Below, piece after piece: positions 1 to 8,345 of a DNA stretch of 64,000 nt. The position numbers and the translations under genes are program-made. Numbering within the stretch: the stretch's first letter is position 1; every line of letters starts with the position of its first letter. The notes under the pieces were generated by a model. The model was given only the letters and a program-made list of their open reading frames with translations, ran no database searches and was not told the DNA's origin. The DNA comes from Cricetomys ansorgei (taxonomy: Eukaryota > Chordata > Mammalia > Rodentia > Nesomyidae), in assembly GCA_026225945.1 (NCBI GenBank), contig JAMJFZ010001815.1, forward strand, positions 1,358,501-1,422,500. The letters run 5' to 3'.

Positions 1-530
1 AACCAGGTAGCAACTGACATCTTAGTGATACTGAGACTTCTTGTCTGTGAGCATGGAATTCTCCTCATTTGTTAATTTCCTCTTTCATTTCGTTTTCACA
101 TTTAGTATTTTTTTCTTATATGTATTTGTAAATTAATATGTATTTTGGTTTATTAGATGAGAATATAAATGCTATTAAGTTTTAAATGTAAGTTTTACCT
201 CTTCATTGTTGATATAGGAATGCTATAAACTTTCGGATGTTAACCCTGTATCCTTACACTTTTCTGTCATTGATTGTTAGTGTGAAGAGCTTTCTTGGCA
301 AACTTTCGAATTATTTTACAAATATGAGCAGACCCTCTGGAATCAAGGAGAGTTTGATTTGTGTCCTCCTGGTCTGTATATTACTTACTAACTTTTCTTG
401 CTGTATCATCTGAGACTTTTAGCATGATACTAAAATATAATAGTGAAATGCAGTTACTTGCCATTGATAAATTACATGAAATTTGGCTTAGAGCGACTTC
501 ATTTTTTTTGAAGTTGTATGTAATGAACTA
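1..530 (-). mobile_element. Ancient L1 ORF2 fragment, antisense
   Basis: The plus strand reads like the complement of L1 ORF2 downstream of the reverse-transcriptase core. Stretches around 10-80 and 205-290 follow the familiar antisense L1 order (a 'tgttgatata' block, then 'gtatcctt'). Stops and indels are everywhere, so it is a fossil. It is probably the same element that resumes at about 1165, the two parts being separated by a B1 and an unclassified segment. The L1 assignment is by recognition of the family; the subfamily is not determined. Confidence 0.5.
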
Positions 531-1002
531 TGACCTAATTTAGGTACAAATAAGATACGACCTAACTTAATCTTATAGCAAATAGCTGTGCCTCAGCCAA
601 TCACAGGAGTTAAGCCTCAACTAATTGGAGATTGAAGACCGGTCAGAATCTGCTAATGTAATGGAAATGTTCCCTGACACCATTTCCAAATAAAGAAAGT
701 GACTAGCTATAATCCATGAGTTTGTTTCTATATCTCTGCATACTGTTGGCTGGACCTCTCTGGATGTTTATTGAGTACTGTATGATTCATGAATCAATCT
801 TTGATCAAATTAACTCTGCTAAGTACAATTTGCCTACAGTTTCTACTTTAGCACAGCGCTCCTGATCTTAAATAGACATCGTGGAGTTTCTGACCGCTGA
901 GTTTAGTACTAACTAGACAACAGCCGTAGCTGTTCTGTAGAAGATTGCCTCTATTTCCAGTTTACGGAGTGCTTTGTTTTGTTTTGTTAGGTGTGGTTTG
1001 GT
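531..1002 (+). other. Unclassified LTR-like segment
   Basis: This stretch interrupts the antisense L1. It has a CCAAT motif (AGCCAATCACAGG near 596), then a polyadenylation-type AATAAA near 690, followed by a pyrimidine-richer tail. That is the order expected of an LTR U3-R-U5, but no TATA box, clear TG...CA ends or target duplication were found. It could equally be unique sequence. It contains a 60-codon reading frame (361-543, overlapping the L1) with no protein character. Confidence 0.25.
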
Positions 1003-1152
1003 TTTTGGTTTTTCAAGACAGGGTCTCTCTGTTGTAACTCTAGCTGTCCCGGAACTCACTCTCTAGTCCAGGCTGGCCTCAAACTCACAGACATCCACCT
1101 GCCTCTGCCTCCTGAGTGCTGGGATTAAAGGCGTGTGCCACCGTACTCTGGC
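1003..1152 (-). mobile_element. B1 SINE (minus)
   Basis: Full-length B1, a 7SL-RNA-derived rodent SINE. Its T-rich tail on the plus strand (971-1015) marks the 3' end. The body reads, reversed, through the B1 head (GGGATTAAAGGCGTG and GGCTGGCCTCAAAC on the plus strand are diagnostic). It shares the motif GAGTTACAACAGAGAGAC with the two other well-preserved B1 copies here. It lies within the antisense L1 region. Confidence 0.93.
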
Positions 1153-1164
1153 AAGATTTTTTTT

Positions 1165-2060
1165 TTTTAAAAATAAATGAATATTGTTTTTTCTTAAATA
1201 CTTTTTCTGTGTTGGTTTAAAGGGTCATGTGACCTGCATAAATTCTTTTCGGATGTTGAACCAGCCTTGTACATTTTATATAAAAGCCTGTACCGAGTGG
1301 TTGTAGATTATTCTTTCTAACATTTTTGGATTCAATTTGCTTATCTTTTATTGAAGATTTTTGCATCAATGCCATTAAATCTATTGAACTATAATTTATC
1401 ATTATGAAATATCTATTTGATTTTGATATTGGGGAATTTATGGCCTTAATGACTGAATTAGGAAGTATTTATTTTACATATGTGTTTGGAGAGAGAGTAA
1501 GAAAATTGCTCTAATCTCTTTAAACACTGGTAGGGTATCTCAGTAATTTATGCAGGCCTGGTGTTCTCTGTTATAGAAGATAATCAGTTGTCAGATTGGT
1601 TTCTTTAACAAATACAGACTTACTCAGATGGTTCATCATTATTGTATGGATTTGGGCAGAATGCCTTTGAAAGGACTAGTTCATCTCAATGAGGTTACCA
1701 TCTCTGTGTAAAGTTACTTTCTACTTCCCTTGTTACCTTTTTATGCTCATAGTCTCTATAATTGTGTCTGTTATTTTTATGTCTTACAAATGTTATCTGT
1801 ACTGCTTTTTCTCTTGATTAGCTTTTGTGGCTTTTTGACCTTCCTAAAAAATTCAGCTTTTATTTATCTCTCTTTATTTCTTCTTTTCAATTTCATTTGT
1901 TTCTGTTATGATATTTTTTTTCTTGCTCTTAACTTATTTTCCTTCCCTGGATTTCTAAGTCTTTCATATATTTTAATATATTTATTTTCTTTAAGCAAGA
2001 GTAAGGAACATCCAACAACTAGAGGTAGATTATGTTTTCATTTATACCAAAGTATTTAAA
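1165..2060 (-). mobile_element. Ancient L1 ORF2 fragment, antisense
   Basis: The sequence runs as the complement of L1 ORF2. Landmarks are 'ttgaaccagcctt' near 1257, 'gatttttgcatcaatg' near 1356, 'gattttgatatt' near 1417, and the Thr/Gln-rich linker region at 1800-1930. It is heavily diverged. A 109-codon plus-strand frame (1730-2059) is a pyrimidine-rich shadow of the antisense L1, rich in Phe and Leu, not a gene. It is likely the continuation of the fragment at 1-530. Confidence 0.65.
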
Positions 2061-2356
2061 AATGATTCTGAGTTTTTTCTTCAACAGTTGCCCTATGTAA
2101 AAATATTTAGGTCAGGTAGCTCTTGAGACCTAGAGAAAGAAGAACACCAAGGTCATCTTGACCATGTAAGACTGTATCGTATAGTCTTTTCAGTCCATAC
2201 TATATTTCGTATTTCTTTAGTTTTCCCCTAACATTCTTTTTCTTTCCTATAATATCATCTAGGACACCATATTGCATTGAGTCATCATATCCCTTTGGGC
2301 CCTGTAGACTGTAGAAGTGTAAAAATCTCCCACCTCTCACTCTCAACTCCCACCCT
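2061..2356. other. Unassigned, possible L1 remnant
   Basis: No gene is seen. The stretch near 2260-2300 ('attgcattgagtcatcatatccctttgg') weakly resembles a noncoding part of old L1 elements, but the match is too loose to call. Confidence 0.3.
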
Positions 2357-2455
2357 TGCCAGTACTGTTATTGGACTTAGGACCTTGTATATGTTAACCA
2401 AGTGTTGTACTACTGAGCTCTAACTCAACCCACTTTTTGCTTTTCGTCTTGACAG
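2357..2455 (-). mobile_element. B4 SINE, tRNA-like half (minus)
   Basis: Antisense ID-type sequence: 'ggaccttgtatatgtta', 'ccaagtgttgtactactgagctc'. B4 is a fusion of a B1-like head and an ID-like tail; its head is found at 2805-2930. The two halves are separated by the LTR at 2456-2799, so this is one SINE broken by a later insertion. Confidence 0.7.
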
Positions 2456-2799
2456 TGTGTCAGTTTAAATGAGAATTGTCTCATAGGTTCATATATTTGA
2501 ATACTTGGTTTGCAGTGAGTGGAACTATTTGGGAAAGATTACGAAGTATAGCTTTGTTGGAGGAGGTATTTTCATTTGGTGTGGACTTTGAGTTTCCAAA
2601 GCTTCATGCCATTCTCAGGGCTTTTCTGTCTGCTTCCTGCTTGTGGAGCCATGTGTGAGTTCTCAGCTGTTCTTGCTGCCCTGCCTTGACTACACCAACA
2701 TAGAATGTCACCTTCTGAAACCATAAGCCCAACTAACTGCTTTTTTTTCTACATTGCCTTTGTGATGGTGTCTCATCACAGAACTGTAGAGTAAAGCAG
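2456..2799 (+). mobile_element. ORR1-type MaLR solo LTR
   Basis: Rodent MaLR (ERVL-related) LTR, about 340 bp. It starts like the family ('tcagtttaaatgag', then 'ataggttcatatatttgaata'), has the central 'tttgttggaggaggta' block and ends with 'gcctttgtgatggtgtctcatcacag'. It lies inside a B4 SINE. The flanking 5-mers GACAG (2451-2455) and GTAAG (2800-2804) could be a decayed 5-bp duplication (3 of 5 match). A 60-codon frame at 2476-2658 is incidental. Confidence 0.8.
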
Positions 2800-2804
2800 G
2801 TAAG

Positions 2805-2930
2805 AGTCTTATTAGTAGCCTGGGATAGACTTGAACTTACTCAGTAGTTCAGATCGGACTTCAACTAGCAATTCCTCTGTCTCAGCCTCCTGAGTAGCTT
2901 AAATTAGTCTATATCACCAGACTCAATGGC
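2805..2930 (-). mobile_element. B4 SINE, B1-like half (minus)
   Basis: Antisense B1-like head of the B4 begun at 2357 ('ctcagcctcctgagtagct' near 2881, 'atcaccagactcaatgg' at its end). It continues the SINE interrupted by the ORR1 LTR. Confidence 0.65.
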
Positions 2931-3348
2931 TTTCCTTATTTTTAATGATATCATTAGTTACAAGGAACAATGTTCATTGTAGAATGCCTCTCAACTGGAG
3001 TTTAATAATTTTCTCATGTTTGTACTCCAATCATTTGTCTGAAGAGGAAAAATACTTTTATAAAGAGGTAAAATGTCATCATATACTATCATAGAAATAC
3101 GATGTTATCTATATAGCTTACTAATGTTGATGCTGAGCTAGGCTGAAGTAATGTTTTTTTCATATTTCTCAACTGAAAATTTGCTCCCATATTGTGGTTT
3201 TTACACTGCTCTTTTTGGAAAAAGTTACTATATGCAATCCTCATCTTAAAAATAGGGCATCTACATAAATTACTGGCAATTCTTTCGTTTGGACACTGCT
3301 TATATCTCCCAAATTTATTTATTTCACTAATGAATTAATTAACTAACA
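2931..3348. other. Unique AT-rich DNA
   Basis: No gene, repeat or regulatory signal is recognised. The last six bases before the next element (3349-3354, CTAGTA) are its target-site duplication. Confidence 0.5.
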
Positions 3349-3354
3349 CTAGTA

Positions 3355-3663
3355 TGTTGTGGAAGTTTATTTTTGGTGATGTATAAAACAGTTATTTTGT
3401 GTACTCTTGGGTGAGGGTCTGCCTAGGTCTTGGGTAAGGGTATTGTCTGCAGGTGTTGGACTTATGTAGAGGATGTTTGCTTGCTCATGACCTGAGCAGT
3501 TCTGAATCAATAAAAACACCCAAGTTTAGACACCTGGGTTCCACTGTCCAGTATGGCACTTGCCATGATAGTGGTTCCCTCTGCTGAAGTCTGGCAGAGT
3601 CTGCATCTATGAAAATGCCTTTCTGTCTTCTCTGGTGAGCCTCAATAATGGCATACTGCTCCA
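3355..3663 (+). repeat. 5' LTR of ERV at 3355-5026
   Basis: Direct repeat of 4697-5026. Shared landmarks are the start TGTTGTGGAAG, 'gcctaggtcttgg', the AATAAA polyadenylation signal within 'gaatcaataaaaacacc', and 'gtctggcagggtct'. The many differences between the two LTRs indicate an old insertion. Confidence 0.85.
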
Positions 3664-3665
3664 AG

Positions 3666-3685
3666 TGGCTCCTGCAGTGTGGGGC
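3666..3685 (+). other. Primer-binding site, tRNA-Lys type (decayed)
   Basis: TGGCTCCTGCAGTGTGGGGC follows the 5' LTR by two bases. It resembles TGGCGCCCAACGTGGGGC, the complement of the tRNA-Lys1,2 3' end, with a small insertion. The sister copy at 52934-52953 fits better, which supports this reading. Confidence 0.6.
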
Positions 3686-4030
3686 CTGACATCACATCAG
3701 CTCATCCAACATGGAGACAAGGAAGAAAGAAAAACTCTAGACCTCACAGAGTCTGTTTTGTCTTCCGAAAACCTGTCCAGATACTGGTGAGGTGGGGCAG
3801 TCCTGACAAAACACATCTGCTATGGTGATGAGAATTCCACTCCATGAGGGAACCCTTCCTGCAAGCTGAGGTTACATGTTGTTTTTCCTGCAAAACAGAC
3901 TTGATCTTAAAATCTGGAAAATGTTTCCTAGAGGTCAGTACACAGAAACTCCTCTAGAACTGGTAGAGGTTGTATCTCATGCTGGTAACCAAATTTGGTG
4001 CTCTAAGTGTCACCCAGGAGGTCTGGTTTT

Positions 4031-4320
4031 GAAGGCATGAAGGGGTCATGGAGAACAGCTGAGGCTTGAAACTGTGAGAGGCCAGGAAAGACCATTGGTG
4101 AAGGTACAGCCTCAATAGTAATTGAAGGCCCAGATAAAGAGGTCATGTAAAGAAGTTGAAGCTTGGCACCTTGAAGAGATTCCAGGGGAGGCCGCTAGTA
4201 AAGGTGCAGCCTCAGTGGCACTTTGAAGGCCTAGACAGAAAGGGTCATACAGAGAAGTTGAGATTTGACATCATGAAGAGAATCTAGGAGAGGCTATTGG
4301 TAAAAATGCAGCCCAGTTGC
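4031..4320 (+). repeat. Degenerate ~105-bp tandem units in the ERV interior
   Basis: Units starting GAGGCC or GAGGCT recur at 4078, 4188 and 4290 (spacings 110 and 102 bases), with a partial unit before 4078. Each has 'GGTRMAGGTRCAGCCT', then 'GAAGGCC', then 'GGTCAT', then 'AGAAGTTGA'. The ERV copy at 51218-53272 shows fewer units. Confidence 0.7.
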
Positions 4321-4696
4321 AGCAAGAGACCCCAACAGTTTAGGAGATGTCAGTACCATGGGACGACCACCAAGAACAGCAGCAGCAGTGGAATGGAGCC
4401 AGCCAGAGCCTGGAGGACAAGCTGTGTGCGCTGCAGAGGGCAGAGCCAGAGAAGTGATCCAAGCCCTTTGGAGGAGCCCAGAAGATTGTGACTGAATGCC
4501 GGATAATTGGACATTGATAATGTTTTTCTGCTGTCCAAAGACATTATGAAAAGCTTGATAGATGTTTGGTTTCATTTGGTCCTGTGCATTAGCAACCCTA
4601 GTGATTGTTCCTCTTGTAAATGGTTTTGCTGGTATACTGTTAAATTGTGTTGTAGAGATAAAATGTTTTTAATTGGCTTATACAGAAAAGGGGAAA

Positions 4697-5026
4697 TGTT
4701 GTGGAAGTTTATTTTTCGTGATAAATAATTGTTTTGTGCACTTTTGGGTGAGGGTTTGCCTAGGTCTTGGAGTTTTGTACTGTCTGGGGTGTTGAATTTA
4801 TGTAGGGTATGTTTGATGGCTTATGATCTGCACATGCTATCAGTAGAACACCTGAAGAGTTTTGAATCAATAAAAACACCTGAGCTCAGATGCTCAGAGT
4901 TCCACTGTCCAGTATGGCGCTGGCCATGATAGTGCTTCTCTCTGGTGAGGTCTGGCAGGGCTTAGATCTATGGAAATGCCTCTGTGCCTACTTGCTGAGC
5001 CATCCCAGGAGCAGCTAACAACTATA
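4697..5026 (+). repeat. 3' LTR of ERV at 3355-5026
   Basis: Begins TGTTGTGGAAG right after the polypurine tract AGAAAAGGGGAAA (4684-4696) and ends at ACTATA (family consensus ACTACA), followed by the duplication TTAGTA. It contains AATAAA near 4869. Confidence 0.85.
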
Positions 5027-5032
5027 TTAGTA

Positions 5033-6221
5033 TTTTTCATAAATATTGGTTTTCTTACTATAATACAAACTGGATTATTTGTGTTATTACATCTCTGGAA
5101 TTATGACCTCTTGTATTTGGCTATTGTGTACCTCTAACTATTGTAGTATTTTTTCAGTTTGTTGGGTTATGAACATTCCCTAACCTCCCACTAAAGGTAA
5201 GTATTTCAGGTTCATCATGTTTTTTCCCTTCCCTTTTGTAGAATGAGGTATGAAGTCTTATTCTAGTGCAAGCTACTCTAGCTTTTCAGTGTTCTCGATG
5301 TTACTGATAGATGATTACTCAGAGTTCCCATCAGAAAAGAGTGTGAAACCAAGTGGATTTGTGTTGTTGTCTACACTGATAATCCACTATGAAATGGAAC
5401 CTTACAACTTCTTCTCATTTATTTGAAATCGCCCCCATTTTAACAGTAGAGCTTGTTTAATTATTCAGTCCCAAAAGACTTTGTAGTGATTTCAGAATCT
5501 CAGGATCAATTTTTTAATGATAAACTAATTTTAAGGCAGATCTATTACTAAATCCTTAGTATTTTTCTATTGTGTGCTAAAGATCTTTGATCTAACTACT
5601 CATAGAACATATATTATGCACTTAAGGAAATTAAAAATTCAGCTAAGATGACTATACGAGAGTGACACACGATTTATTTTTAACACTTTTGCCCACATGA
5701 ATCAATAGTTATTTGCTTTTTGAAGGGAGGAAGTAATTGGAGGAAAACACATCAGCCAATTGCTTATTCACCATTGTGGTGCTCAAGAAAAATTCTGTTT
5801 CCCGTTTAGTTGTGGAAGTATGCTAAAGCTTTTTCTGCCATTGCCCCAGGAAAATGCAAGCACCTTTGCTGAATATGGTAACATTACCTACTGCCTCAGT
5901 AAATGCACTTTGAGCTCCTACTCTATATAGGCCTATATGCAATAGCTTTGATTTCCATTTGTAATGTAAACTGTATCACAAAAGTAAAACTCAGGAGTAA
6001 GCAACTTCTCGCTTCATGGTGTCAATCCAGTGAGCAAAGAAAACTAAATGTTTTTTTTTTTTCCTTGACTTTTCCGTAGTCAGAGCTTCCTACTCCTGCA
6101 GCACATGGGCTACAGACATCAAAGTAGCTGTATGTTCCTAATTTTTGGCCAAATATTATAACTGAGCCTTTCTTTTTTCCCCACAGATTTTCCTATTTGA
6201 GAATATATTTCAAATAAAAAC
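5033..6221. other. Unique DNA, no gene seen
   Basis: About 1.2 kb of AT-rich sequence with no recognised repeat, coding frame or promoter. Confidence 0.5.
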
Positions 6222-6437
6222 TGAACTGGGCTTGGTGTCATAGACTTGTAGTTCCAGTTACTAGGGAAACCCTGAGGCAGGAGAATGTTAAAGACTTACC
6301 TGAGCTACAGTCAAAATAAAACAACCTAAGACAGGGCTGCGGAAACAGTTCAAAGGTACTGAGCTTGCCTAGAGTGCCCACCACGTACAAGTCACTTTTC
6401 AATCCACAGCCCTAGAAAAAGAAAACAAAGACAAAAA
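6222..6437 (+). mobile_element. B4 SINE
   Basis: A B1-like head ('ctgggcttggtgtcatagacttgtagttcc', 'ctgaggcaggagaa') followed by an ID-like tail ('gagcttgcctagagtgccca', 'caatccacagccct') and an A-rich end. This head-plus-tail order defines B4. Confidence 0.75.
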
Positions 6438-6787
6438 GCACATGACATTATGGCGTCATTTATAGAAAGATCTTTTGCTTTGGGATGTAAATTATTCAAT
6501 GACTTTATTATATTCCATGTTCTGTATGAGGCCATCATCAATACCACATAAGCCTCAGTTTTGCTCCATTAATTATAGTGAAGGGAACATGCTGGGGTTC
6601 AGTGCCTATCTCCTCTTCACTCCATGCTTTAACACTGACATGTCTAGCAGCAAGGTGACATTCCATAGCCTGGAGTCAATATGCGGATCTACTTTGCTTA
6701 GCTCACGAGTCTGGTAAACCCAAACATCTAAAAATCAAATTGTATGTAAAAAATTCAAATTTCTCAGGAAAGTCGAAAAGCTGGAAT
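6438..6787. other. Unique DNA
   Basis: No repeat or gene is recognised. An 80-codon frame (6475-6717) has no protein signature. Confidence 0.45.
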
Positions 6788-6834
6788 ATTAGAGTTCTCT
6801 AGAGAAACAGAACTGATAGAACACATAGGCATAT

Positions 6835-6868
<34 letters not shown>
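6788..6868 (-). mobile_element. MaLR LTR 3' end with embedded CA repeat
   Basis: 'attagagttctctagagaaacagaactgatag' is the complement of the characteristic end of MT-type MaLR LTRs, followed by TA/CA-rich sequence ending in (CA)n at about 6838-6864. Only the last 80 bases of the LTR remain. Confidence 0.55.
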
Positions 6869-6870
<2 letters not shown>

Positions 6871-6884
6871 GAGTTCTAATTTTT

Positions 6885-7043
6885 AGTCAATTTTTCTTCT
6901 CTCATAAAACTTATAGAATACATCCTGACATCCTGGCCCCCTCTTCCCCTCCCTCTACCCTCAGTCTCCTCCCATCAACCCACTGGAGTAAGGGCAACCT
7001 ACTAGAGGCCATACCCACAGGGAAAACTCACTCTCTCTTTCTT
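6885..7043 (-). mobile_element. L1 (Lx-type) 3' end, antisense
   Basis: A T-rich start ('tttttcttctctcata') then C- and CT-rich sequence is the complement of the purine-rich 3' UTR of rodent L1. The continuation lies beyond the MaLR LTR, at 7456-7890. Confidence 0.65.
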
Positions 7044-7455
7044 TGCCTTAGGGTTACTATTGTTGTGATGAAACACCACAGAAGTAACTTGGGGGAAAAT
7101 GGTTTATTTGGCTTATACTTCCACAGTACTGTTCATCATGAAAGGAAGTCAGAACAGGAACTCAAACAGGGCAGGAAAGTGGAGGCAGGAGCTGAAGCAG
7201 AGGCCATGGAAGAGTGCTACTTACTGGCTTGCTATCCATGGTTTGCTCAGCCTGCTTTCTTTTAGAACCCAGGACCACCAGCCCAAAGATGGCTCCACCC
7301 ACAAAGGCCTGGGCCCTCTCCATCAATCATTAATTAAGAAAATGGCCTACAGGCTAACCTACACCCTGATCTTCTGGAGGCATTTTCTTAATTGTTGTTA
7401 CCTCTGCTCAGATGACTTTAGCTTGTGTCAATTTGACACACAAGTATCCAACACA
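7044..7455 (-). mobile_element. MT-type MaLR solo LTR (MTD-like)
   Basis: About 410 bp. Antisense landmarks are 'gttgtgatgaaacaccaca', 'gaactcaaacagggcaggaa', 'gaacccaggaccaccagcc' and 'gcttgtgtcaatttgacaca'. It splits an antisense L1 3' UTR, so it is the younger insertion. Frames of 66 and 121 codons on the plus strand here are products of the LTR sequence. Confidence 0.8.
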
Positions 7456-7890
7456 CTCCGCTAGCAGATGTCAGCTGTCAGTAGCTCCTCAGCTGTGGGT
7501 GGAGCCTTTAGAGCACTTTCCCCATGCAAGTTAGAGTGGTGGCTAGTTTGATTCGGTGCAAGTTTTGTGCAGGTATTCATAGGTGATGTCAGCTCCTAAG
7601 CACAGGGGTAATGTAATGTCCAGAAGACAGCATTTCACAGAGCTCCCATCTTCTTGTTCTTACATTCTTTCCTCTCTGAGCTTGGGGCAGGGGGAGAGGG
7701 GTGCTACACACTTCCTATTTAGTGCTGAGCTCAACAATCACAAACTTTCAACACTTTGACCAGATATTAGTCTTTGTATTGAGTACTATCCACTGTAAAA
7801 AGAAGTTCCTTTGAGCAAGGTTGAATGTAGCACTAATTTACGGGTATAAACACAAATATTTAGAAGGCAGTGCACCAGAAGATACCATTC
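7456..7890 (-). mobile_element. L1 3' UTR, antisense (continuation)
   Basis: Landmarks 'ccagaagacagcatttcacag', 'cttacattctttc' and 'gggtataaacacaaatatttagaaggcag' match, in order, the antisense 3' UTR of an old rodent L1. It belongs with 6885-7043. Confidence 0.65.
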
Positions 7891-8184
7891 ACTCTGGGAG
7901 ATGGTTCTTCCCTGCTCAGTAAATCTTTCCTGAAAACTCCCTCACAGATCCTCCCAAAGGTGCATTGCTCCAAGGACTTCAGATCAAGATCCAGCTGACA
8001 AGATTAAGTATTCAAGCTTGCCTACATGAGTGTTAATTTCCACAAGTGAATGGCGGGGAAGAGAATGTGACCGCCACTTCATTTTCACGTAGCTATAGAC
8101 CTTACCACCTGCTCTTACTTTGTGAAGATGAGAGCAGATTGTACTCTTCAGATTTACTTTATCTTAGGGTGGGGTCAGCCAGTG
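7891..8184. other. Unassigned DNA
   Basis: No feature is recognised. Confidence 0.4.
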
Positions 8185-8345
8185 ACTTAGTTAATTTTCT
8201 GGTTTCTCTGACATAATATCTGACAAGACAACTTAAGGGAGGAAAAGTGTATTTCAGCTCAGTGCTCAGGAAATACTGTTCATTATGGACAGAAAGACAT
8301 AGTTGTGGGAGTGGTCCCCAGCTATAGGAGTGAGCATAGCATTCC
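8185..8345 (-). mobile_element. MaLR-like LTR fragment, antisense
   Basis: 'gacttagttaattttctggtttctctgac', 'aacttaagggaggaaaagtgtatttcagctca' and 'tgttcattatgg' follow the antisense order of rodent MaLR LTR ends. It is truncated on the right. Confidence 0.55.

Larger units (their letters stand above)
3355..5026 (+). mobile_element. Complete non-autonomous ERV (ERVK/mys-like)
   Basis: A 1.67-kb LTR retrotransposon. The 5' LTR (3355-3663) and 3' LTR (4697-5026) both start TGTTGTGGAAG. A primer-binding site follows the 5' LTR (about 3666-3685) and a 13-base polypurine tract precedes the 3' LTR (4684-4696). The target duplication is CTAGTA (3349-3354) and TTAGTA (5027-5032), six bases, as in ERV class II. 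The 1-kb interior has no gag, pro, pol or env: frames of 64-93 codons there (4294-4575) resemble nothing. Mobility would have needed proteins from another element. LTR length (309-348 bp in this window) and the lack of pol suggest the rodent mys group, but that name is inference. Three related copies lie at 16344, 35109 and 51218. Confidence 0.85.

Noticed and set aside
7099..7464. 121-codon frame as a gene
   Set aside because: Lies entirely within an antisense MaLR LTR.
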